From a candidate division BRC1 bacterium HGW-BRC1-1 (GTDB lineage Bacteria; Sumerlaeota; Sumerlaeia; Sumerlaeales; Sumerlaeaceae): a stretch of DNA of 64,000 nt. The notes beneath the pieces were generated by a model that had not been told where the DNA came from, did no database searches, and saw only the letters and a list, made by a program, of their open reading frames with translations. A program made the translations under genes and the position numbers. Position 1 is the stretch's first letter, and each line of letters opens with the position of its first letter. Positions 9,976 through 18,454 of the stretch are shown in pieces. The stretch spans positions 46,506 through 110,505 of the forward strand of contig PHCB01000010.1 in NCBI GenBank assembly GCA_002842095.1. The letters are read 5' to 3'.

Positions 9976-12456
9976 TTACATGCGGGTTTCCGTCGACGGT
10001 GGCGGTGCGGGCGGGTTTACCGGCTGCGACGAAACCTGGCCCTGCGGCGCCTGGGCTTGTCCCCGGTCGGGGCGGTTTCCCTCTTTCGGAGCATCGGGCT
10101 TTGCGTCCTGCCTCGGTCGCGCGGTCGTTCTTTCAACCGTCGGTGCCGCCGCCGAACCACTCGACGCGCCACTGATTGCCCCCGGGCCCGTCATGGCCCC
10201 ACTGGGCCCACGAGCGCGAAACTTAACAGGGCCGGTTGTGGCGTTATCCGTTATCGTCATCCGCGTCAAATCCGTCAGACCTTCCGGCGAACTCATCATC
10301 CCCACGGGGGTCACCACCGCAGGGGCTTCACCCAGCGGCACGGGAATCATCACTTCCTCGCGGATCACTGTATCGTCCGTCGGCGGGGCCAGCAGTTTCG
10401 CTTCCACGCCGCCCAGCATCGGGGCACGGGCGGTCTTGCTGTTCATCGAAGTGGAGAGCTTCGGCTCCGGCGTCAGCACGGGCAGCGGTTCCAGCCAGGT
10501 GTCGCTCAGGGTTTCGTCCACCGATGTTGCGGCATCCAGGGGCATCTGATTCTCCAGCGGCTCCAAAACCTCCACCATCGACTCGTCCGCCACCATGCGC
10601 CCCTTGTAGCGACGCATTCCCTTCACCTGCTCTTCAATGATCGTCGGCGTAAGGAAAATCAGCAGGTTACTACGATAATTGCTGGTATCCGGTTTACTGA
10701 CACTGCCGAACAACGCCGGACCAAGAATCGGAATTTTGATCAAACCGGGCACGCCCGACTTCTTTTCCGCGCGGCTGTCGCTCACCAGACCACCAATCAC
10801 GCGTGTCTCCCCACTGGGGATGATCAGTGTCGTGGCCAGTTCCTGGTTGTTCGTTCCGATAGCCGTATAATCCCGCCCATCAAACTTCTGTGTGGTTTCA
10901 TTAGCGGTGTTATTGGTGATCTCGACTTCCATCTGAACCAGACCATTGGCCAGAATGACCGGACGGATGACGAGCGTCAGGCCGACATCGATGCGTTGCT
11001 GCTGGGGAGCGCCATAACTGTAATTGTTGTTGTTAGTAGTAGTATTATTATACGAGCTTCCGCCGCTGAAATAGGGAACCATCTGCCCCACAGCGAAGCT
11101 AACTTCCTTCTGGTTCAGCGCCAGCACCCGGGGCTGCTGCAAAATGCGGCTGCGGGAATCGCTCATCACAGACTTCAACGTGATGTAAGCATGACGCGAC
11201 AACCACTGCGCATTCAACCCGCCACTCCCCATGGAGACAACGGGGAATTCTTTGCGGAAATTGATGAAGCCGAGGTCAGGAGCCGTCACTCCCCCACTCC
11301 CAATCGGTACGTTTCCAGCCGAACCACCCGTAGCGGTACCTCCTTCTGGTGTGGTGGAATCGGTGCGCCCGGTCAATCCATCAACAACCGACCCAAACAG
11401 ATCCCCGCTCAGCGTATAATCGATCGAATGCTCGAAATCGTTGCTGAACCGGGTCTCCACGATTTCCGCCTGCAACTGGACCTGCTTCTGCGGTTGATCG
11501 AAGGCTTCAAGGATCTTCTCGATCTTCTCGTGGACTTCGGTTACGTCTTCTACCAGCAGCTTGCCTGCCAGCGTGTTAATGTTGTAATATGCATCGGGCG
11601 TCAGCACCTGCTGGATCGCTTCCTCCAGCTCGGTCTTGTCCGCCCCCTCGTAGCCGATGGTGTTCAGGTCGTACACCCGCAACTCCGGGCCCACGTCCAG
11701 CGTCTCCACCAGCAGTTCCATCTGGCGGATAATCTCCAGACGGTCGCGCACGATAATCAGGTGCGTGCGCACGTCGAAATCAATGGCCGGCGCCGCCGGA
11801 CTTTTCAGGTTGGTCAGCTTGTCCACCAACTCCTGCACATCGGCATGAGCCACATAGAAAACGCGCGTCACAAATTTCACGTCGATCTGCTCGATCAGCC
11901 GCTGGATCAGTTCCAGCACCTCGGGCAGATCGGTTACGATAACCTTGTTCGACCGCGCGTCGAAACTGGCCGACCCGATGTTCGGCGTCAGCACGCCCTG
12001 AATGGCCTTGTAGGCCTCCTCGGCGGTAATTTCGCGCAGCAGGAAGGGCTTCTGGCGCACCCGCGTGGGCAGCACTTCCGCCTCGTAGGATTCTTGATCC
12101 CATATTTCAAAAGTATTGGCCGAGTCGCCCTTGCGCCAAAGCCAGTTCGGCTTCTGGTTCGCAATCTGATCGAGGGCTGCTTCCAACGGCTGGTTCTTTA
12201 AAATCAGAGTTACAGGCTGACCCAGGGTCTTGCCGCGAGCCACGATGCTCTTGCCCGTCTTTTCCGCCAGGCGCTGAACCACCTGCTCGACTTTCGTCTG
12301 CGAAAATGCCAGCGTGATCAGTTCATCGCTGCCGGGAGCAGCGGCTTCAGCGGCCGGCGCCGCAGGCGAATCCTGCGCGCACACGAATGTTGCCGGCAAG
12401 CCCAACACCGACACCAGCACCGCGAGGAACAACCCGTATATGTGACGCTTTAACAT
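9976..12456 (-). CDS. Secretin (type II secretion / type IV pilus GspD-PilQ superfamily) with long Pro-rich tail
   Basis: This is an outer-membrane pore protein of 826 residues. It has a signal peptide (1-27), a STN-like N0 region (about 45-105), several N1/N2-type secretin-associated domains (about 135-320), and a beta-barrel secretin core (about 325-610). The core contains the hallmark VPGLIKIPILGPALFG (569-584) and ends in SNLLIFLTPTIIEE. A low-complexity Asn/Tyr loop (about 468-482) lies in the gate region. An unusual ~215-residue C-terminal extension rich in Pro, Thr and Ala follows the core. No ATPase, inner-membrane platform or pilotin gene is nearby, although pseudopilins occur at 22.9 and 32.2 kb. 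It is thus an orphan secretin of a dispersed system. Confidence 0.9.
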   Translation of the reverse strand: MLKRHIYGLFLAVLVSVLGLPATFVCAQDSPAAPAAEAAAPGSDELITLAFSQTKVEQVVQRLAEKTGKSIVARGKTLGQPVTLILKNQPLEAALDQIANQKPNWLWRKGDSANTFEIWDQESYEAEVLPTRVRQKPFLLREITAEEAYKAIQGVLTPNIGSASFDARSNKVIVTDLPEVLELIQRLIEQIDVKFVTRVFYVAHADVQELVDKLTNLKSPAAPAIDFDVRTHLIIVRDRLEIIRQMELLVETLDVGPELRVYDLNTIGYEGADKTELEEAIQQVLTPDAYYNINTLAGKLLVEDVTEVHEKIEKILEAFDQPQKQVQLQAEIVETRFSNDFEHSIDYTLSGDLFGSVVDGLTGRTDSTTPEGGTATGGSAGNVPIGSGGVTAPDLGFINFRKEFPVVSMGSGGLNAQWLSRHAYITLKSVMSDSRSRILQQPRVLALNQKEVSFAVGQMVPYFSGGSSYNNTTTNNNNYSYGAPQQQRIDVGLTLVIRPVILANGLVQMEVEITNNTANETTQKFDGRDYTAIGTNNQELATTLIIPSGETRVIGGLVSDSRAEKKSGVPGLIKIPILGPALFGSVSKPDTSNYRSNLLIFLTPTIIEEQVKGMRRYKGRMVADESMVEVLEPLENQMPLDAATSVDETLSDTWLEPLPVLTPEPKLSTSMNSKTARAPMLGGVEAKLLAPPTDDTVIREEVMIPVPLGEAPAVVTPVGMMSSPEGLTDLTRMTITDNATTGPVKFRARGPSGAMTGPGAISGASSGSAAAPTVERTTARPRQDAKPDAPKEGNRPDRGQAQAPQGQVSSQPVNPPAPPPSTETRM

Positions 12457-12878
12457 CCCTTAACCATCCAAACCCTCAGATTGCATGGGCGACTCACCGA
12501 ACAATGTCCAACATTTTCCCATCGCAGCCCAAAACGGGAACTGTCATACCAACATGATTTCAACATGACGAGAACCCTTGTCATCAAACGAAGGTGCAAG
12601 CCGAAGGCAACAGGAATACGCGCCTGCCGCGTAATCCGATTTCTCCGAACCCGACGAAGGGCGGTTTCCCTTGGGCAAATAGTGTGCCCGAAGAACCCGC
12701 CTAAAATGGGAGCGACGGGCGGTGGCGCGTGCGGGAAACCCGATTACCGCCGCAAATCCACGGTTTGAGGATGGGAAGGAAATGGGAAGGATGGGAGTTA
12801 TGAGAATTATGGGAGTTATGAGAAACCTCAGTTTTTGGGGCGCTCGTGCTTTTCATTCTTCCCATTCTTCCCATTTTT
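12457..12878. other. Intergenic region between recX and the secretin gene
   Basis: This 422-bp gap lies upstream of the secretin gene (minus strand) and downstream of recX. The part at 12771-12878 is the ATGGGA-type repeat described separately. The remaining ~310 bp hold no convincing frame, RNA or terminator. The secretin promoter should lie here but no clear -35/-10 pair stands out. The secretin ATG is preceded directly by GGTTAAGGG, too close to serve as a normal ribosome-binding site. Confidence 0.5.
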
Positions 12879-12882
12879 TCAT
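12771..12882. repeat. Facing arms of 9-bp ATGGGA-NNN repeats after recX
   Basis: The left arm has ATGGGA or ATGAGA at 12771, 12782, 12791, 12800, 12809 and 12818 (9-bp steps except one 11-bp step). The right arm has inverted units (TTTCAT/TCCCAT) at 12851, 12860, 12869 and 12877. The last unit overlaps the recX stop codon, and the recX C-terminal run of Glu codons (GAGGAGGAAGAAG on the minus strand) merges into the repeat. The design matches 5389-5503: arms flanking a short unique loop and abutting a minus-strand stop. Confidence 0.7.
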
Positions 12883-13520
12883 TCTTCTTCCTCCTCCCCC
12901 TCCTCAATCATCTCCCGCGCAACTTCCGACGCCACCGATCCGTCGTAGCCTTTCCTCATAAGAAACTGTCCCAGCTTGGCGCGGCCCTTGGGGTCCTTGC
13001 GCAGCGCCACTGCACGCCGCCCGGCTGCCAGCCTGGCATGCTCCATCTGAACCTCCCGCGGTTCCGCACCGGCCACGGCTTCTCCTGCCGTTTGCGCGTC
13101 AACCCCGCGCTGGCGCAACTCATAGCAAATAGCCCGCGGCCCCTTGTTGGCCGACCGCTGTGCGGTGCGCGTGAAAGCCTGTGCATATTCCGTGTCGTCA
13201 AGCATCCCCAGCGCCGTGGCCTTCTCCAGCGCGCCCTCCACCGCTTCCTCGCTGAAACCCAACCGCGCCAGATACATCTGTGCCTCACGCCGCGATTTGC
13301 GCCGCAACGCCAGATACCGCACCAGCCGCTGGCGCGCCTCCAGCGCGTGCTGCTCGCGGCGCAGCCCTTCCAGCGCCGACGCGCTCAGCACCATGTCGGT
13401 CTTGATCTGATGCCCCACAGCCAGTTCCGCGTCCAGCTCCAGCACCGACCCATCGGACAGTTCCAAAGAAACGCGCCCCTGACCCCGCTTACGCACGTAT
13501 GTTAATTGGGTGATTCGCAT
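12879..13520 (-). CDS. recX: Regulatory protein RecX
   Basis: This 213-residue protein is a RecX family member, which binds RecA filaments and limits recombinase activity. The alpha-helical repeats show the family pattern: ARQRLVRYLALRRKSRREAQMYLARLGF (about 62-90), LGMLDDTEYAQAFTRTAQRSANKGPRAICYELRQRGV (about 103-140), and a final FLMRKGYDGSVASEVARE repeat. The first ~50 residues form a beta-strand-like extension often seen in longer RecX proteins. The C-terminus ends in an acidic run EEGEEEEE that merges with a DNA repeat array and may be a recent addition. recA is not in the window. The ATG at 13520 has only a weak ribosome-binding site. Confidence 0.88.
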   Translation of the reverse strand: MRITQLTYVRKRGQGRVSLELSDGSVLELDAELAVGHQIKTDMVLSASALEGLRREQHALEARQRLVRYLALRRKSRREAQMYLARLGFSEEAVEGALEKATALGMLDDTEYAQAFTRTAQRSANKGPRAICYELRQRGVDAQTAGEAVAGAEPREVQMEHARLAAGRRAVALRKDPKGRAKLGQFLMRKGYDGSVASEVAREMIEEGEEEEE

Positions 13521-13689
13521 TGCGCGTTATGGACGCAAATAAGCTCTCGGCACGCAATAACCATTTGAGTCCGGACCAAATCAGCGCGAAACTTGTCCAA
13601 CCGTGTCAAACCCCATATAACCGCATGAAACTCTCCATCCCGAAACTCTCTTATTGCACCCCGCGCGCGACCGCGCTTCATCCATTCGC

Positions 13690-16600
13690 ATGACGGACAA
13701 GCTTCCAAAACCTCGTCCCCGTATCCGCCTCCATCGCCCACGGGTCTGGCGGCGTTGGTTGCGTCGCGTCGTGCACCACTCGCTGTGGGCCTTGCTGCTG
13801 GTGGGCATTGGTCTGGCCGCTTTCGTCTATTATGTCCCCTTCAGTTCGGCGCCCCTGAACCGTCGCATCGCCCGCTCCTTCGAGGAGCAAACCGGCCTTC
13901 GCGTGGAGTTCGACAGCGGACGCCTCTACGCAGCCCAACGCCTCTACACGCTGCGCAATGTGCGCGTGTATGTGCCCGGCTCGCCCGATCCCGATCCCGC
14001 CCTGGTTGTACAAAGCGTCAACGCCCACGTATACGCCATGCGCCTTTTCACCGGGCGAAACACCTTCCTCGAATCCGTCGATCTCGACAATCCCGCCGGA
14101 CTTCATCTCGTTTACAACGGCCACGGCATCGCGGCCGGACCCCGCACCCGCGAGATGGTCGAGGCAGTTCAAGCCCGATCCGATCCCGGCAAGACGGGCT
14201 CGCTCCCCTTCCGCACACTGCGCCTTAATAATGCCGCCGTCACGCTGTCCGAGAGCGTCTCCACGGGCAGCCTCGAAAGTTTCTTGAACGTCCCCGTGGG
14301 AACCGCCCAGGGCTTCCTTATTTATGAACTCGACGCCGTTTTCACCGCCGGGGCGCGCCCCGACAAACCCAACGAGCTGAAATTTAATGGTCGCATCAGT
14401 TCCGCCGACGGCCTCGAATCAAACCTCGACGGCACCGCCACCCACCTGCCCGACAAGTCCATCGCGGTCAGCCTGAACATGGCCGACATGGTACTGCCCA
14501 ATCCCTTCGGCGACGACGCGACGGGCAGTTTCTCCGCCGCCAAGCTCACCCTCGAAGGCAGCCTCGGGCTGGCTCCCGGCAATCATCCCGCCGCCGCCAC
14601 CGTCACCGCCGAGAACCTGTCCATCGCTCTTCCTGCGCAGGCCATCAATCTCAACGACCGCAACGTGCGCATGGAACTGACCGGCGCCCACAACTCAGAC
14701 ACCCGACGCTTCACCATCAACCGCCTGTCGTTGCAAGGCGAAGCCATCGATGCAGAAGCCGACGGTTTCGTGGAGACCGCCGCACCCAACGCCTTCGAGG
14801 GACATCTCGTGGCCCGCCGCGTGGGAGAGCCCTATTACCGTCTTCTGGCTCGCTACCTGCCGCCACGATGGGCCATAGCCGCCCGCGATACCAGCATCCT
14901 CGTCGACGCCACAGCCCGGGGCGATCGCTCGGGGCTCGCATCCATCATCGGCAAAATCCGCCTCAATGACATCTCTCTCGCCATCCGCGACCTCGAAAAG
15001 CCCGTCAGCGGTTTGCAGGGCGAAATCGTGTTCGAATCCGCCCGCGTGTTATTTCAAAACTTCAGCGGCGAATATGGGCGCACCCGCGTGGGGCTCGACG
15101 GCTCCATCAGCGGCGACTTCCTGCGCGCCCGCGAGGGCAATCTGAAGGTCAACTGGCACGCCACCGCCCCGCCCGATGACATCATCTCGCTTTTCCGTTT
15201 CGCTAATCCGAACAACTCCGACCTTCCCGGCACACCCCGCCGCAACACCGGCTCCGGCGCCGTGACCACCACCGGCACGCTGGAGCAGTTCGTTTCCCTC
15301 AGCCAGCCCGATCGCACCACACTTCCCTCCATCCATGCGGAAGTCGACATCGCCAACGTCGATCTCACTCATTCGCTCCTTCCCCACCCCGTGCGGGGAC
15401 TTGTGGGCAGCGCCCGCGTGCGCGACAACCGCATCCTCATCGACAACGTTCACGGCACATCAAACCACAGCGACTTCACCCTGAACGGCGTCATGCAGGG
15501 CGACGGCACCTTCTGGCGCGACCCCTGGCTCACGGCCACCCTCGCCATGAACTTCTCCCTCGAAGACGCGATCACATATCTGCCCAAAGAAAACCGCGAC
15601 CACCTCGCTGAGACAAAACCCACCGGTGAGGCAACCATCAACATTGACCTCAACACGCCTCTGCCCCCCAAAAACGAAGCAACCTCCCGCGGCACCATCA
15701 CCTTCCAAAAGGTCGGCTTCACCCCGCGTCTCGATTTTATGAACGCAGAGGCCACCGACCTCAACGGTCGCCTCACCTGGACCGGCGACAGCGTGCGCCT
15801 GGAAAAATGTGAGGGGCTCATCAACGGCGAAAGGCTCAGCGCATCGGGGCGACTCGGACGCGACGAAATTCAACTCGATCTATCGGGCAACATCCAACTT
15901 CAGACTCTCGCCATGACCTTCCCCAAAGCCACCCAGTGGCTGGAGTTGTCCGGGCCCGCCAGCGGCAACGTAACGCTGCGCGTGTCTGACGGCGGTGCCA
16001 CCGGCGCCTCTTCACAGGGAACCCTCGGCGCACTGCTCGCCGGCTTTGCGCCCCGCCTCAATGCCGCCGTGGCCGAGAACCGCCACTCCATCGAAGGCAC
16101 CATCACCCTCGGCAACGGCCAGAACGGCGCGTCTTTTCGCCACAAGGCCATGCCGCCCGGCGGACGCGGCGTGGATCAAGCCAACATCACCGCCATTCAC
16201 GGCGACATCCGTTTGAAAAATCATATCTTCACCGTCCCCCCCGACTCCCCCCTCACGGGCAATTTCGCCGGAGCGCGCAACTGCCGCGCCCATGGCGAAA
16301 TGGAATTTCGCAAGGGCAGCTTCCCGAGTCTTAAATTCACCCTCAACTGCAACAGCACCGCTTCCTTCGACCCTTGGATTCTCGGGTGGGGGACCGCGCC
16401 ACGCCCCCCCGATGTACCCGCCCCGGAGCCAGGTCCGCCCGGAAAAACCTTCGATCTCGACGCCCGAATTATCGCCAACTCGGGGGCGTCCTTCCGGGGT
16501 CGAAAATTTGATCGTGCGAATATCGACCTCGATTACCGCTTCACGCAGGGCCGCCCCCGCATCACCAACATCCGCAAAGTGGAAACCACCGGTCTGGGCG

Positions 16601-17229
16601 GCAGGGCAATCGGCTCAGCCAAACTGGAAAGCTCGCCCTGGCTGGGCAAAAACGAATCGCTCAAATGGAACCTGAACGCAGACGTCCAGAATCTCACCAT
16701 CCGCGATCTGCGCCGTCTGGTCTTCAATGAGGATTCCCAGATCGACGGAGCCATCTCCACAAACATCGAACTTTCCGGTGTGAGCAGCGTGCCCCGCTCA
16801 ATTCGCGGTCAGGGCAATGCCACGCTGGCGGACGTCAACATCGGCCGCACCCCCATGGCACTCTCGCTCTTTCAACTTCCGGGGATCATGCAGGGAACCC
16901 AGCGCAACCTGCAGGACTCGCGCTTCGCGAGCATCGCTCCCGTGCGCTACACCATCGGCGACGGCGCCCTTTCCGTGCGCGAGTTGCAACTCGCCACCCA
17001 GGGCCTCATCATGGGCGTGAGCGGACGCTATATTTTCGGCGGCCAACTCGATCTCCTGCTGCAAATGAAAATTGTTCAATCGAGCCTGTTGGGCGATATT
17101 CCCATCCTCAGCCCTGCAGCGAAGTTAGTCGACACCGTGGCGGGACAACTTCTCGCATTCCGCGTTCGCGGCACCACCGATCGCCCCATCGTTGAGCCCG
17201 CTCCCCTCACCGGTTTCCAGCAACCATGA
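13690..17229 (+). CDS. AsmA-like / YhdP-TamB superfamily envelope protein
   Basis: This large protein (1,179 residues) has a basic N-terminus, one inner-membrane helix (about residues 32-50, SLWALLLVGIGLAAFVYYV) and then a long periplasmic part. The segment after the helix, PLNRRIARSFEEQTGLRVEFDSGRL, is the typical AsmA opening. The rest is beta-rich with repeated short strands, ending in an AsmA-like C-terminal region (about 960-1150) containing LKLNGDVQNLTI-type strands and a final GGQLDLLLQMKIVQSSLLGDIP. Family members are thought to span the periplasm and move lipids or help outer-membrane assembly. I chose ATG 13690 over the TTG 36 bases upstream. It has no operon partner. Confidence 0.8.
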   Translation: MTDKLPKPRPRIRLHRPRVWRRWLRRVVHHSLWALLLVGIGLAAFVYYVPFSSAPLNRRIARSFEEQTGLRVEFDSGRLYAAQRLYTLRNVRVYVPGSPDPDPALVVQSVNAHVYAMRLFTGRNTFLESVDLDNPAGLHLVYNGHGIAAGPRTREMVEAVQARSDPGKTGSLPFRTLRLNNAAVTLSESVSTGSLESFLNVPVGTAQGFLIYELDAVFTAGARPDKPNELKFNGRISSADGLESNLDGTATHLPDKSIAVSLNMADMVLPNPFGDDATGSFSAAKLTLEGSLGLAPGNHPAAATVTAENLSIALPAQAINLNDRNVRMELTGAHNSDTRRFTINRLSLQGEAIDAEADGFVETAAPNAFEGHLVARRVGEPYYRLLARYLPPRWAIAARDTSILVDATARGDRSGLASIIGKIRLNDISLAIRDLEKPVSGLQGEIVFESARVLFQNFSGEYGRTRVGLDGSISGDFLRAREGNLKVNWHATAPPDDIISLFRFANPNNSDLPGTPRRNTGSGAVTTTGTLEQFVSLSQPDRTTLPSIHAEVDIANVDLTHSLLPHPVRGLVGSARVRDNRILIDNVHGTSNHSDFTLNGVMQGDGTFWRDPWLTATLAMNFSLEDAITYLPKENRDHLAETKPTGEATINIDLNTPLPPKNEATSRGTITFQKVGFTPRLDFMNAEATDLNGRLTWTGDSVRLEKCEGLINGERLSASGRLGRDEIQLDLSGNIQLQTLAMTFPKATQWLELSGPASGNVTLRVSDGGATGASSQGTLGALLAGFAPRLNAAVAENRHSIEGTITLGNGQNGASFRHKAMPPGGRGVDQANITAIHGDIRLKNHIFTVPPDSPLTGNFAGARNCRAHGEMEFRKGSFPSLKFTLNCNSTASFDPWILGWGTAPRPPDVPAPEPGPPGKTFDLDARIIANSGASFRGRKFDRANIDLDYRFTQGRPRITNIRKVETTGLGGRAIGSAKLESSPWLGKNESLKWNLNADVQNLTIRDLRRLVFNEDSQIDGAISTNIELSGVSSVPRSIRGQGNATLADVNIGRTPMALSLFQLPGIMQGTQRNLQDSRFASIAPVRYTIGDGALSVRELQLATQGLIMGVSGRYIFGGQLDLLLQMKIVQSSLLGDIPILSPAAKLVDTVAGQLLAFRVRGTTDRPIVEPAPLTGFQQP

Positions 17230-17319
17230 CCCGGGCCGCCACGATTCCGCAAAACATCCCGCGCCCTACCGCGTAATATAATTTCACACGCCCAAAAACA
17301 CCCAAGAGGTTTTCCAACC

Positions 17320-18078
17320 ATGGCTCACATTTCGTCCCACACCTCTCATCTTTTCGCCGCAGCCCTGTTCATGGCCGCCCTCGTCACCCCCGCCGTGGCA
17401 GCAGACACCGCATCCATCACCGGCAAGGTGACGTTCATTGGCGAGAAGCCGAAGATCGAAAACATCCGCTTCTCCGCCGATCCCTATTGCGAAAAAATGC
17501 ACGCCGACAAACCCGTCCCCCGACAGGATGTCATCATCAACGCCAACGACACACTGGGTAACGTCATCGTGCATGTGAAGGAGGGTCTCCCCGCCGGACG
17601 CACCTACCCCACCCCCGCCGAGCCCGCCGTGGTGAACCAGCACGGTTGCCTCTACACTCCCCACGCGCTGGGCGTGATGGTGAATCAAACCGTCCAAATC
17701 CGCAACAGCGACGCCACCATGCACAACATAAACGGACGCGGCTCCCAAAAACAAAACAAGCCCTTCAACTTTTCCATGGTGAACGAAAAGGTGCCGACCC
17801 GCGAAGTGAAGTTCGACAAGGCCGAATTGCCCGTGCGCCTCAAGTGCGATGTCCACCCCTGGATGGTCGCGCAGATCGGCGTGTTCGCGCATCCGTTCTT
17901 TTCGGTTACCGGCGAGGATGGCACCTTTAAGATTTCTGGATTGCCCGCAGGCAAATACACGATCGAAGCGTGGCACGAACAGTATGGCCGCGCGGAGATG
18001 GAAGTCACCGTGGGCGAGGGCGAGGCAAAAACCGCCGACTTCAACGCCGCCCGCACGGGTCTGAAGGCGTCGCAGTAA
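17320..18078 (+). CDS. Secreted cupredoxin-like protein with C-terminal carboxypeptidase-regulatory-like domain
   Basis: This 252-residue protein has a clear signal peptide (cut near AVAADT, residue 28). The central region resembles plastocyanin-like methylamine-utilisation proteins. It has a Cys near CEKMH (about 58), HGCLYTPH (about 108-115), ATMHNING with the first candidate copper His (about 131), and CDVHPWM (about 173-179), which supplies the Cys, His and Met expected of a type-1 copper site. Residues 185-245 form a carboxypeptidase-regulatory-like beta domain (FKISGLPAGKYTIEAWHE). It is probably a periplasmic or surface redox or copper protein; its electron partner is unknown. It ends 23 bp before a dispersed ~213-bp repeat. 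Confidence 0.8.
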   Translation: MAHISSHTSHLFAAALFMAALVTPAVAADTASITGKVTFIGEKPKIENIRFSADPYCEKMHADKPVPRQDVIINANDTLGNVIVHVKEGLPAGRTYPTPAEPAVVNQHGCLYTPHALGVMVNQTVQIRNSDATMHNINGRGSQKQNKPFNFSMVNEKVPTREVKFDKAELPVRLKCDVHPWMVAQIGVFAHPFFSVTGEDGTFKISGLPAGKYTIEAWHEQYGRAEMEVTVGEGEAKTADFNAARTGLKASQ

Positions 18079-18100
18079 CCCCGCGAAGCTCTAGAGCCGT

Positions 18101-18313
18101 TTTGACGTAAGTGTTAACAGCTCCTGCAATCTCGAAATAGTTGAAGCATTGGGTTCGGGGCGGCAGTGCGTTCTGGACAAGCTGGAGGTCGCGTGAAAGC
18201 CTGAGGCAGACCCCCCGCATAGATAATGGCTTGTCGATTGCGCGCCAGTTGCACCGCTTGCACACCGGTTGCACACCGGTTGCACACCGGTCGCACCGGG
18301 GTTGCCATCCGCC
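18101..18313 (-). repeat. Dispersed ~213-bp element, copy 1 (with 11-bp tandem core)
   Basis: Read on the minus strand this begins GGCGGATGGCAACC, passes through four units of an ~11-bp tandem (ACCGGTGTGCA-type), then AAGCCATTATC, GGTCTGCCTCA, CCTCCAGCTTG and ACTATTTCGAGATT, and ends AACACTTACGTCAAA. The same order of blocks occurs at 53615-53815 on the plus strand, at roughly 80% identity by eye. The copies differ by one tandem unit. This copy fills the gap between a plus-strand stop (18078) and a minus-strand stop (18455). The rest of that 376-bp gap (18314-18454) shows nothing recognisable. Confidence 0.8.
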
Positions 18314-18454
18314 AGCAAGTGGGCAAGTGGAAGGCGGTAGCATCGGGTGCCCGGGCGAGACCGTGATGGCCACCGATGTCTGGGATGGGCAGTCACAATT
18401 CGACACCCCAGCGCACCACGAGTCTGTAATCATTTGAATCGAAAACGCACTAAG

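Noticed and set aside
12540..12600. NikR-like operator in the secretin upstream region
   Set aside because: GTCAT...ATGAC arms occur near 12542-12568, but the arms are only 5 bp and do not match GTATGA-N16-TCATAC, and the spacing differs.
17270..17320. Sigma-70 promoter for the cupredoxin-like gene
   Set aside because: TATAAT occurs at 17277-17282, but no -35 element is found at 16-18 bp upstream, so it cannot be supported.
18101..18313. Integron attC site or cassette boundary
   Set aside because: Orientation next to a stop codon fits a cassette, but the RYYYAAC/GTTRRRY core pairs of attC are not found and there is no integrase.
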